7,750 nucleotides of DNA from Clostridiales bacterium. Its GTDB lineage: Bacteria; Bacillota; Clostridia; Caldicoprobacterales; UBA3941. The notes under the pieces are model-generated. The model had not been told where the DNA came from. It saw nothing but the letters and a program-made list of their open reading frames with translations, and searched no databases. The stretch spans positions 1 through 7,750 of the forward strand of contig JAAYKZ010000422.1 of NCBI GenBank assembly GCA_012522165.1, given 5' to 3'. The translations under genes were made by a program, and so were the position numbers. Shown piece by piece: positions 1 to 5,295 of the stretch (positions within the stretch are counted from its first letter, which is position 1; the number at the start of each line of letters is the position of its first letter).

Positions 1-4
1 GAAA

Positions 5-10
5 TATAAT
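5..10 (+). promoter_or_regulatory. Possible -10 box for the ABC exporter leader
   Basis: A perfect TATAAT hexamer lies at the left edge of the window. It would start transcription near base 17 and give a leader of about 185 nt before the exporter. The -35 box would fall outside the window, so this is only half a promoter. In such AT-rich DNA a single hexamer can occur by chance. Confidence 0.3.
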
Positions 11-57
11 AGTATAGGCGTAATATTTACATTCAAAGGCTTAATGAAAACATGTAT

Positions 58-86
58 CTTACATCACGGCTGAGCTGTGATGTAAG
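58..86 (+). other. Hairpin in the ABC exporter leader
   Basis: A perfect 10-bp inverted repeat (CTTACATCAC at 58-67 and GTGATGTAAG at 77-86) can be extended inward by a G-T and two G-C pairs, leaving a TGA triloop. No U-run follows, so it is not a classical intrinsic terminator. It could be a 5' stabilising stem-loop, part of a leader switch, or a palindromic protein-binding site. Confidence 0.5.
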
Positions 87-111
87 AAATACCTTAGAAA
101 GGGTGTTTCAG

Positions 112-174
112 ATGAAAAAAAGAAGACTGTTAGAGATAAAGAAAATTATAAAAGGGAGGGTGATTATGGTTTAG
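112..174 (+). CDS. Putative 20-residue leader peptide upstream of the ABC exporter
   Basis: A short ORF starts with ATG at 112 and stops with TAG at 172-174. It encodes MKKRRLLEIKKIIKGRVIMV, a basic, lysine/arginine-rich peptide. A purine-rich site, GAAAGGG at 97-103, sits 8 nt upstream of the ATG, a normal spacing. The stop codon lies inside the loop of a GC-rich hairpin (154-181), and the exporter ribosome binding site begins 13 nt after the stop. This is the arrangement expected of a regulatory leader peptide rather than a functional protein. Known precedents are bmrB ahead of bmrCD in Bacillus subtilis and the erm/cat leaders. I do not recognise the peptide itself. A minimal alternative is ATG-GTT-TAG at 166-174, preceded by GGGAGGG. 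Translation is inferred only from the ribosome binding site and the layout. Confidence 0.45.
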   Translation: MKKRRLLEIKKIIKGRVIMV

Positions 175-193
175 CCCTCCCCAATAGAGGAGG
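154..193 (+). promoter_or_regulatory. Candidate leader switch controlling the ABC exporter ribosome binding site
   Basis: GGGAGGG (154-160) is perfectly complementary to CCCTCCC (175-181), giving a 7-bp GC-rich stem with a 14-nt loop. The same CCTCC (176-180) is also complementary to GGAGG (189-193), the core of the exporter's ribosome binding site, with an 8-nt loop. The two pairings exclude each other: the first leaves the site free, the second hides it. A ribosome paused in the leader ORF would cover 154-160 and favour the masked form. The complementarity is seen directly; the switching is inference. Confidence 0.45.
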
Positions 194-201
194 ATAAGGA
201 A

Positions 202-1950
202 TTGAGCTTTCGAATAAAGAAGTTTTTTTCATATTATAAACCATATCTAGGTTTATTCTTTTCTGTTATAGTATGCGCATTTATTGCAGCTACAGTAACA
301 TTGGTTATTCCATTGTGTACAAGATATATAACCAAAAATGTATTGCAAGGAAATATGAGCAATCCATTACAGCAGATCTATCAAGTAGGCGCTTTAATGG
401 TTTTCTTAGTCATCATACAAAAAGCCTGTAATTTCTATTATGACTATTGGGGCCATGTAATGGGTGCTATGATGGAAAACGATATGCGGAAGGAGTTATT
501 TGGGCATTATCAAAAGCTGTCCTTTAGCTTCTATGATGAGCGAAAAATAGGAAAATTAATGTCTAGAATTACCAACGACTTGTTGTTATTATCAGAGTTG
601 TACCATCATGGGCCTGAAGATTATGTTGTATATTTGGTTAAGTTTATTGGAGCATTTGTCATATTGATTAGAATAAATACAAAACTAGCTCTAGTGGTAT
701 TTGCTTTTTTGCCCATTATGGCTATATATTCTCTTTATTTTAATAAAAAAATAAATGCCGCTATTAAAAGAAATTACGAAAAGATTGGTGATATAAATGC
801 TCAGGTGGAAGATAGCCTTTCGGGAATTAGGGTTGTAAAGTCTTTTGCAAATGAAGAACTTGAAATAAAGAAGTTTGCAAAGCAAAATAATAAGTTCCTA
901 GAAAGCCGAAAGAACATTTATAGAAACGAAGCATTTATTTACAATGGAGTGGATATTTTTATCCATTTGATCACGGTGACAGTTGTTGTGTTTGGCGGTG
1001 TTTGCATTGTCAAAGCAACATTGGATTTAGCTGATTTGATAACCTTTTTAATGTATATTAGTAGCCTCATTGAGCCAGTACAGAAGCTTAATCATATGAC
1101 TGTACAGTTTCAGCAAGGCATTAGTGGATTCCAGCGATTTATGGATATTTTAGAGATTGAACCGGATATTAAAGATATGCCCAATGCCATTGAGTTAGAG
1201 GATGTAAAAGGGGATGTAGAGTTTATAAATGTAGGATTTAAGTATAGTAAGGGCCAGGATTATGTTTTAAAAAATATAAATTTAAAGGTAAAAGCAGGAG
1301 AATATATTGCCTTAGTTGGTTATTCCGGCGTGGGAAAAACCACTCTATGTTCCCTACTCCCGCGGTTTTATGAATTAACTGAAGGGAAGATATTACTTGA
1401 TGGCATAGACATTAGAAAAATTAAGCTGGACTCCCTGAGAAAGAGTATAGGTGTTGTGCAACAGGATGTTTATTTGTTTTCAGGAACAGTCTTAGAAAAT
1501 ATCCGGTATGGTAAACCTAATGCCACCAAGGAGGAGGTTATTGAAGCAGCCAAGAAAGCCAACGCTCATGAGTTTATAATGGATTTACCGGATGGATATT
1601 ATACTGATATTGGCCAGCGTGGTATTAAATTATCTGGTGGACAAAAACAAAGATTGAGCATTGCCAGAGTTTTTTTAAAAAACCCTCCCATCCTTATCTT
1701 TGATGAGGCTACCAGTGCTTTAGATAACGAGAGTGAAAAAATCGTTCAAAGTTCTTTACAGCAATTGGCCCAAAATAGGACGACATTTGTAATAGCTCAT
1801 CGTTTATCCACTATCAGAAATGCAGAGCGAATTATCGTGTTATCAGATGATGGCATTGAAGAAGAAGGAAGTTTTGAAGAATTAATAGCCTTAAATGGAA
1901 GCTTTGCACGTTTATACAAAACTCAACTGGATAATTATTATAATATATAA
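202..1950 (+). CDS. ABC exporter half-transporter (membrane domain fused to ATPase), multidrug/lipid type
   Basis: This 582-residue protein has the full type IV exporter architecture. About six membrane segments lie in residues 15-295, followed by a nucleotide-binding domain from about 335. Visible motifs are Walker A GYSGVGKT (373-380), the Q-loop at Q420/Q421, signature LSGGQ (477-481), Walker B ILIFDE (497-502), D-loop SALD (505-508) and the H-loop histidine H533. Length and layout match the MsbA/YwjA/LmrA group, which work as dimers in the cytoplasmic membrane and export drugs, lipids or peptides. The substrate cannot be read from sequence. No C39 peptidase domain is present, so it is not a bacteriocin-processing exporter. 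The TTG start at 202 is supported by GAGGAGG at 187-193, 8 nt upstream. It stands alone here and may act as a homodimer, or pair with a half-transporter left of the window. The leader suggests translational control. No clear terminator follows it. Confidence 0.93.
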   Translation: MSFRIKKFFSYYKPYLGLFFSVIVCAFIAATVTLVIPLCTRYITKNVLQGNMSNPLQQIYQVGALMVFLVIIQKACNFYYDYWGHVMGAMMENDMRKELFGHYQKLSFSFYDERKIGKLMSRITNDLLLLSELYHHGPEDYVVYLVKFIGAFVILIRINTKLALVVFAFLPIMAIYSLYFNKKINAAIKRNYEKIGDINAQVEDSLSGIRVVKSFANEELEIKKFAKQNNKFLESRKNIYRNEAFIYNGVDIFIHLITVTVVVFGGVCIVKATLDLADLITFLMYISSLIEPVQKLNHMTVQFQQGISGFQRFMDILEIEPDIKDMPNAIELEDVKGDVEFINVGFKYSKGQDYVLKNINLKVKAGEYIALVGYSGVGKTTLCSLLPRFYELTEGKILLDGIDIRKIKLDSLRKSIGVVQQDVYLFSGTVLENIRYGKPNATKEEVIEAAKKANAHEFIMDLPDGYYTDIGQRGIKLSGGQKQRLSIARVFLKNPPILIFDEATSALDNESEKIVQSSLQQLAQNRTTFVIAHRLSTIRNAERIIVLSDDGIEEEGSFEELIALNGSFARLYKTQLDNYYNI

Positions 1951-2017
1951 AATTGCAAGTTGTAATGAAAGTTACTAATATATAAAAAGGTCGAATAAAA
2001 AGAAAAATAAAAAACTA

Positions 2018-2046
2018 TTGAATACTTGACCAAAAAGGTATATTAT
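2018..2046 (+). promoter_or_regulatory. Promoter for the DUF1858 gene
   Basis: A -35 box TTGAAT (2018-2023) and a -10 box TATTAT (2041-2046) are separated by 17 bp, the ideal sigma-A spacing. Transcription would start near 2053, giving a short leader of about 27 nt. An alternative -35, TTGACC at 2026-2031, is too close to any -10 box. Confidence 0.6.
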
Positions 2047-2079
2047 ATAAGGTGAGTTGGACAGATAGGAGGTTATGAA

Positions 2080-2283
2080 ATGGCGAAAGTTAACAAAGAC
2101 ATGACTATAGCTGAAGTGCTAATGTTAGATAGAGAAACAGCCCCTATTTTTATGCAATTCGGTATGCACTGTCTAGGATGCCCTGCTTCTAGTGGTGAAA
2201 CCATTGAACAGGCTTCTATGGTGCATGGAATTAATGCTGATGATCTAGTAAACGCATTAAACGAATTTTTGGCAAATAAATAG
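2080..2283 (+). CDS. DUF1858 / hybrid-cluster-associated redox disulfide protein
   Basis: This 67-residue soluble protein consists of one DUF1858 domain. The opening MTIAEVL, the stretch around APIFMQFGMHCLGCPAS, and the helical tail are typical of the family. A CxxC pair (C31 and C34) sits after a conserved glycine and histidine. The family is known as the hybrid-cluster-protein-associated disulfide domain and also forms the N-terminus of ScdA/YtfE-type iron-sulfur repair proteins. The free-standing short form is common in anaerobes. The cysteine pair probably takes part in thiol-disulfide or metal chemistry, but no reaction is established. The start is secure: AGGAGG at 2067-2072 lies 7 nt upstream of the ATG. 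The gene has its own promoter (2018-2046) and terminator (2299-2339), so it is probably monocistronic. No hybrid cluster protein gene is visible in the window. Confidence 0.88.
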   Translation: MAKVNKDMTIAEVLMLDRETAPIFMQFGMHCLGCPASSGETIEQASMVHGINADDLVNALNEFLANK

Positions 2284-2298
2284 TTGGGTAATGTAATT

Positions 2299-2339
2299 AA
2301 GCCTTTCCGGATATAATAGTATAAGGAAAGGCTTTATCC
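2299..2339 (+). terminator. Terminator after the DUF1858 gene
   Basis: A perfect 10-bp stem is formed by AAGCCTTTCC (2299-2308) and GGAAAGGCTT (2325-2334), with a 16-nt loop and a short T-rich tail. The loop is long and the U-tract modest, so it may be only moderately efficient. It starts 16 nt after the stop codon. Confidence 0.7.
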
Positions 2340-2413
2340 ATGTCTATTTTGACAATTTTGTGAGGAAACAGGCTCTTTTTTAAGATATTTTTATAATAAG
2401 ATGAATTTTGTTG

Positions 2414-2443
2414 TTGACATAAGGGGCCATTATATTGTATTAT
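2414..2443 (+). promoter_or_regulatory. Promoter of the tRNA cluster
   Basis: A consensus -35 box TTGACA (2414-2419) is followed after 18 bp by TATTAT (2438-2443). Transcription would begin near 2450, about 14 nt before tRNA-Lys. A perfect -35 box fits a strongly expressed stable-RNA operon. No second promoter is evident between the tRNAs. Confidence 0.7.
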
Positions 2444-2463
2444 ATAACATGTCTTAAGCACGT

Positions 2464-2539
2464 GACCCATTAGCTCAGCTGGTAGAGCACTTGACTTTTA
2501 ATCAAGGAGTCCGGCGTTCGAATCGCCGATGGGTCACCA
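2464..2539 (+). tRNA. tRNA-Lys (anticodon TTT)
   Basis: This is a 76-nt cloverleaf. The acceptor stem GACCCAT pairs with ATGGGTC, followed by A and an encoded CCA. The anticodon stem CTTGA/TCAAG closes the loop CTTTTAA, with anticodon TTT at 2497-2499. The T-arm carries GTTCGAATC. It is the first gene of a four-tRNA transcript and is separated from the next tRNA by only 4 nt, so the two are released by processing. Confidence 0.97.
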
Positions 2540-2543
2540 ATGT

Positions 2544-2618
2544 GGCCCCTTGGTCAAGTGGTTAAGACACCGCCCTTTCACGGCGGTAACAGGGGTTCGA
2601 ATCCCCTAGGGGTCACCA
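2544..2618 (+). tRNA. tRNA-Glu (anticodon TTC)
   Basis: This is a 75-nt cloverleaf. The acceptor GGCCCCT pairs with AGGGGTC (one G-U), followed by A and an encoded CCA. The anticodon stem CCGCC/GGCGG closes the loop CTTTCAC, with anticodon TTC at 2577-2579. The T-arm GGGGTTCGAATCCCC is perfect. Confidence 0.97.
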
Positions 2619-2634
2619 CTCTCCTTTATTTTAG

Positions 2635-2654
2635 GAGGCCCGGTTGAGGCCCGG
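2635..2654 (+). repeat. 9-bp direct repeat duplicating the 5' end of tRNA-Asp
   Basis: GAGGCCCGG occurs at 2635-2643 and again at 2646-2654, where it covers the first seven bases of tRNA-Asp plus two upstream bases. The upstream copy could pair with the 3' acceptor strand in place of the true 5' end. A 5-bp inverted repeat (CTCCT 2621-2625, AGGAG 2633-2637) overlaps it in the tRNA-Glu/tRNA-Asp spacer. Confidence 0.6.
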
Positions 2655-2724
2655 TAGTTCAGTTGGTTAGAATGCCAGCCTGTCACGCTGGAGGTCGAGG
2701 GTTCGAGTCCCTTCCGGGTCGCCA
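2648..2724 (+). tRNA. tRNA-Asp (anticodon GTC)
   Basis: This is a 77-nt cloverleaf. The acceptor GGCCCGG pairs with CCGGGTC (one G-U), followed by the expected G discriminator base and an encoded CCA. The anticodon stem CCAGC/GCTGG closes the loop CTGTCAC, with anticodon GTC at 2682-2684. It lies 29 nt after tRNA-Glu. Confidence 0.97.
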
Positions 2725-2739
2725 ATTTAGTTGAAGTAT

Positions 2740-2815
2740 GCTGGCATAGCTCAATGGGTAGAGCAGCTGACTTGTAATCAGCAGGTTGGGGGTTCAAGTC
2801 CTCTTGCCAGCTCCA
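2740..2815 (+). tRNA. tRNA-Thr (anticodon TGT)
   Basis: This is a 76-nt cloverleaf. The acceptor GCTGGCA pairs with TGCCAGC, followed by T and an encoded CCA. The anticodon stem GCTGA/TCAGC closes the loop CTTGTAA, with anticodon TGT at 2773-2775. The T-stem contains two G-T pairs, which is tolerated. It is the last gene of the cluster, 15 nt after tRNA-Asp and 2 nt before the terminator stem. Confidence 0.97.
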
Positions 2816-2817
2816 GG

Positions 2818-2853
2818 AAAAACCCTTGTAACATATTGTTACAAGGGTTTTTT
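2818..2853 (+). terminator. Strong terminator of the tRNA cluster
   Basis: An 11-bp perfect stem (CCCTTGTAACA at 2823-2833, TGTTACAAGGG at 2837-2847) has a 3-nt loop, is extended by flanking A-T pairs, and ends in six T residues. It is a textbook intrinsic terminator. The A-run on its left side means it could also work on the minus strand. Confidence 0.92.
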
Positions 2854-2959
2854 ATTTGTCATATATTATCTACTCCATTTAAAAGAAGGAATTTTTGTCT
2901 TGTGTCGAACCCTATTATATGTAAGATTATTCCATGGATAATGAGATTTTTCCTTGTTT

Positions 2960-2980
2960 GTGTATATTGGAAATATACAC
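2960..2980. promoter_or_regulatory. 9-bp palindrome, operator-like, ahead of the zinc-ribbon operon
   Basis: GTGTATATT (2960-2968) and AATATACAC (2972-2980) form a perfect inverted repeat with a 3-bp centre. It overlaps the proposed -35 box of the downstream promoter, the usual place for a repressor site. No regulator gene lies nearby, and the site could instead be a weak hairpin. Confidence 0.4.
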
Positions 2981-2994
2981 TGCTTAAATATAAA
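2967..2994 (+). promoter_or_regulatory. Possible promoter of the zinc-ribbon operon
   Basis: TTGGAA (2967-2972) and TATAAA (2989-2994) are separated by 16 bp and would start transcription near 3001, about 18 nt before the first gene. Both boxes are imperfect. A TG-preceded TTAAAT at 2984-2989 is an alternative -10. Confidence 0.4.
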
Positions 2995-3018
2995 TGAATA
3001 CATAGAAAGGATGATATT

Positions 3019-3621
3019 ATGAGTAACATACAGCCCTCATTACAACAAGGAATCAACAGTATAAAAAAAGGCATAGAAATGGGTAAAACCAAACTGAAGA
3101 CTTCTCAAGAAATGATGGCAATAAGAGAGCAATTAAATCAAAACCAGCAAAAAAGAACAGAACGCATGTTAGCTTTAGGAGAATTGGCTTATAACAGCAT
3201 AAGAAATGGAAAACTAGTGGATAATACCATGAACTCTATAGTCGATGAAATTATAGCACTGGATAAATATATTTTTGAGTCTTTTAAAGCCATTGATGAA
3301 AAGATTAAAGAGGAAAGAGGTTTAGTTTGTGAGTGCGGTGCCTCTTTGCTGCCAGAAAACAAGTTCTGCATGAATTGTGGCAAAAAAGTTCAAGGATCTT
3401 CGACAGAGAATGACCAAGAAGAACTAACAATTTGCAGACGATGTGAAACAGAAATCCCAGTAAGTTTTCAGTATTGTAATTGTTGTGGTGGGAAAATTGG
3501 CCAAGGGGGGATTTGCATATGTACTGTAGATATTGCGGTCAAGAGAATGAAGATTTTGCACTCTATTGCTCAAGAGATGGAGCTGTATTATATGAAAACA
3601 AAAAAATATAACATTAACTAA
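3019..3621 (+). CDS. Double zinc-ribbon protein with helical N-terminus, function unknown
   Basis: This 200-residue soluble protein has no signal peptide or membrane segment. Residues 1-100 are charged and helical, probably a coiled coil. Two C4 zinc ribbons follow: C104/C106 with C117/C120, and C139/C142 with C153/C156. The first knuckle is a tight CxC rather than CxxC. Small proteins of this plan, helical region plus ribbons, are frequent in Clostridia and have no assigned role; metal-dependent protein or nucleic-acid contact is only a guess. The ATG at 3019 follows GAAAGGA (3005-3011) at normal spacing. The last 35 residues or so look unnatural. From 3519 onward the DNA also encodes the next gene's zinc ribbon in another frame, and a G6 run at 3505-3510 precedes the overlap. 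One G fewer would end this protein at TAG 3527-3529. The true C-terminus is therefore uncertain. Confidence 0.8.
   Translation: MSNIQPSLQQGINSIKKGIEMGKTKLKTSQEMMAIREQLNQNQQKRTERMLALGELAYNSIRNGKLVDNTMNSIVDEIIALDKYIFESFKAIDEKIKEERGLVCECGASLLPENKFCMNCGKKVQGSSTENDQEELTICRRCETEIPVSFQYCNCCGGKIGQGGICICTVDIAVKRMKILHSIAQEMELYYMKTKKYNIN
3519..3611 (+). CDS. 5' part of the zinc-ribbon membrane protein gene, separated by a frameshift
   Basis: ATG at 3519 lies 8 nt after AAGGGGGG (3503-3510), a plausible ribosome binding site. It opens a 30-codon frame starting MYCRYCGQENEDFALYCSRD, an N-terminal zinc ribbon with three cysteines and an aspartate in place of the fourth. The frame ends at TAA 3609-3611, just after an A7 run (3600-3606). 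In the -1 frame the text continues smoothly into a second ribbon (KFCKECG...YCSKCG) and the membrane protein listed next. One added A would join the two into a 533-residue protein. I read this as the true start of the downstream gene. It could be a programmed or transcriptional slip, a mutation, or a sequencing error in the homopolymer. It overlaps the preceding gene's frame entirely. Confidence 0.6.
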   Translation: MYCRYCGQENEDFALYCSRDGAVLYENKKI

Positions 3622-3673
3622 AAGTGACGCTAAGTTTTGTAAGGAATGCGGTCAAAGCGTAGGCTCTAGTGAC

Positions 3674-5119
3674 TTGTATTGTAGTAAATGTGGGATATCT
3701 TTATATAGTATTAAAAAAGCCAATCAATCTGCTTTGCAGGGTATTGCTAATATAATTGGTGCTGGCAGCGATGAAGAAAATAAAGATAATCAAAGTAGTA
3801 ATATAGATGTTGGCATTAGTTTTGAAAATCTTAGCTTTGAAAATTTAGCTAGATTCATAGATATCAAGAGTGTGATTGGTAGAAGCCTATTGGCTATTGG
3901 TATTGTATTCTTCATATGTCTCATAATATCCAGTTCAATTAATGAATTTGTTAATAGAATAATTGTACAGGAACTATTTGGCTGGGGAGATATGGGCTCT
4001 TTATTAGAAATAAAAATTGCAAATTCATTTGATTTTACTTTATTGTCCAATCTTGCAAAGCTTAACATTGGTATAAGCGCATTAGAAGAAGGAACTGTTA
4101 AATTTACTATCATACTGCCTGTATTGATTATTTTACCCATAATTACATTCTTTGTTATAGGAATATTTCAAGCTAGAAAAGAATGCAAACAGGGAAATAG
4201 TTTTAACTATGTAGACACCCTGGCTGTAAGTCTATGTTATGGGCTGGTGTTAGGCTTAATTTCTATAATAAGTGCAAGAAACTATACCCTACCAAATAAT
4301 GGTATAATAGATATTGTTTTTTCATTAAAAAAATCCTATAGCTTTCTTGTTAGTATTTTTCATGGGTTGTTAATATCGCTTGTATCCCAAATATTAGGCT
4401 ATGCCACTTATGTAAAGGTGATGAAGAAAAGAACAGCTATCAAATCTTATGAATGGCTATTTGATGGTGCCTTTATTGCTGTTGCCCTTTTAGTAGGAAT
4501 TATTCTGGTAACTTCCATACTACTAATATCAGCACTGGATGGTACTAGCCAACTAGTTCCCTACGCATCTGTACAAAAAAGGATAGCATATTTGATTGGT
4601 ATTCTTTTTAGTATATATTTATTATTAATGGGAAGCTGGGGTACAGTTAATATTGGTTTTAAGGGAGAAGCTGCTCCTTATATTCTAGGACGAATGTTTA
4701 GTATGGCTCAAAGTAATGATGGAACTATAAAAATATCGTTGATAAAAGGATTAGATGTTTTAAAACAAACCTTTAATGATGATTTAGTTGTAGTATTATA
4801 TTTCGTAGTAATTATTCTAGTAGTGATATTCTTTATTCAAGGAATGCGTGCAAAAAGATATGGTTCCCCTAGTCCTTTGAGGAGTGTGATTTTACCAGCA
4901 TTAATGTATTCTTTGATTGTAGGAATCCTTGCATATTTGACCCAATTCAGTCTTGTTGGAACTTTAGCTGAATTTGGAGGTTTTGGAAGTAATTCAGATC
5001 AATCAATGGTTGCTTATTTTATTGGTTTCAAATTTATGTCTAGCTTTTTTGGTAGCTTTATATTGACCACTTTGTCTTCTATGGCAGGATTTTTCTTAAC
5101 TCCAGGAAGAGCTGAATAG
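3674..5119 (+). CDS. Zinc-ribbon multi-pass membrane protein, function unknown (main part of a frameshifted gene)
   Basis: The frame from TTG 3674 gives 481 residues: half a zinc ribbon (MYCSKCG), an acidic, asparagine-rich linker (about 30-65), then 8-9 hydrophobic segments. These lie near 69-88, 144-165, 182-202, 222-245, 264-287, 303-322, 371-389, 405-428 and 447-473. I do not recognise a transporter or enzyme family. The TTG is unlikely to be the real start: no ribosome binding site precedes it, and it cuts a ribbon in two. The frame is open back to 3596 and includes the other half of that ribbon (KFCKECG, codons 3635-3652), but has no start codon there. The natural gene probably begins at 3519 and crosses an A7 run by a -1 shift. 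With the preceding two-ribbon protein it forms a probable operon, the ribbons facing the cytoplasm. Its long intact frame argues against old decay. Confidence 0.75.
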   Translation: MYCSKCGISLYSIKKANQSALQGIANIIGAGSDEENKDNQSSNIDVGISFENLSFENLARFIDIKSVIGRSLLAIGIVFFICLIISSSINEFVNRIIVQELFGWGDMGSLLEIKIANSFDFTLLSNLAKLNIGISALEEGTVKFTIILPVLIILPIITFFVIGIFQARKECKQGNSFNYVDTLAVSLCYGLVLGLISIISARNYTLPNNGIIDIVFSLKKSYSFLVSIFHGLLISLVSQILGYATYVKVMKKRTAIKSYEWLFDGAFIAVALLVGIILVTSILLISALDGTSQLVPYASVQKRIAYLIGILFSIYLLLMGSWGTVNIGFKGEAAPYILGRMFSMAQSNDGTIKISLIKGLDVLKQTFNDDLVVVLYFVVIILVVIFFIQGMRAKRYGSPSPLRSVILPALMYSLIVGILAYLTQFSLVGTLAEFGGFGSNSDQSMVAYFIGFKFMSSFFGSFILTTLSSMAGFFLTPGRAE

Positions 5120-5240
5120 GGATACCTACGGATAAGTAGGAGGCCAGTGGTGTTATGGGAAGAGTGATGCAGATCAGCACTCTAGGTCTGGCTTTAAGCT
5201 AAGAGCCTGGTATCGGAGTATAGCAGGTTCTTAGCTTAAA
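5120..5240 (+). other. Intergenic block of hairpins, candidate structured RNA or 3' end element
   Basis: Four nested or consecutive stems can be drawn. CCTAC/GTAGG is at 5125-5129 and 5136-5140. GGCCAG/CTGGCT (5142-5147 with 5188-5193, one G-T) encloses AGAGTG/CACTCT (5161-5166 with 5178-5183). Last is a 17-bp stem (5193-5209 with 5224-5240, one G-T pair) around a 14-nt loop. No U-run follows the last stem, so it is not a standard terminator, though it may end or protect the upstream mRNA. The block is more GC-rich than its surroundings and has no convincing ORF. I could not match it to a known RNA family. Confidence 0.45.
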
Positions 5241-5261
5241 AATTATACAGGGCAGATTAAA

Positions 5262-5289
5262 TTGACTTATTTATGTTTTATGGTAAAAT
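5262..5289 (+). promoter_or_regulatory. Promoter of the ECF S component / kinase operon
   Basis: TTGACT (5262-5267) and TAAAAT (5284-5289) are 16 bp apart, and the -10 is preceded by TGG, giving an extended -10. Transcription would start near 5296 and leave a leader of about 180 nt before the ATG at 5479. Confidence 0.65.
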
Positions 5290-5295
5290 AAATAC

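Noticed and set aside
1951..2017. Weak GTAA/TTAC inverted repeat after the ABC exporter as a terminator
   Set aside because: A 4-bp AT-rich stem without a U-run is too weak to call.
2312..2317. TATAAT in the loop of the terminator after the DUF1858 gene
   Set aside because: It has no -35 box at suitable distance and is best explained by AT-rich loop sequence.
2349..2397. TTGACA at 2349-2354 and TATAAT at 2392-2397 as a tRNA promoter
   Set aside because: The boxes are 37 bp apart, far beyond functional spacing. The 2414-2443 pair is properly spaced.
2606..2997. Open frames on both strands across the tRNA cluster and its terminator
   Set aside because: They run through tRNA-Asp, tRNA-Thr and the terminator stem, have no ribosome binding sites, and translate typical tRNA-derived sequence.
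2859..3092. Minus-strand open frame over the zinc-ribbon promoter and gene start
   Set aside because: It overlaps the start of a supported plus-strand gene, has no ribosome binding site, and its composition is that of a reverse-strand shadow.
3790..4140. 116-codon minus-strand open frame inside the membrane protein gene
   Set aside because: It lies wholly inside the plus-strand gene and shows no recognisable protein motif or start signals.
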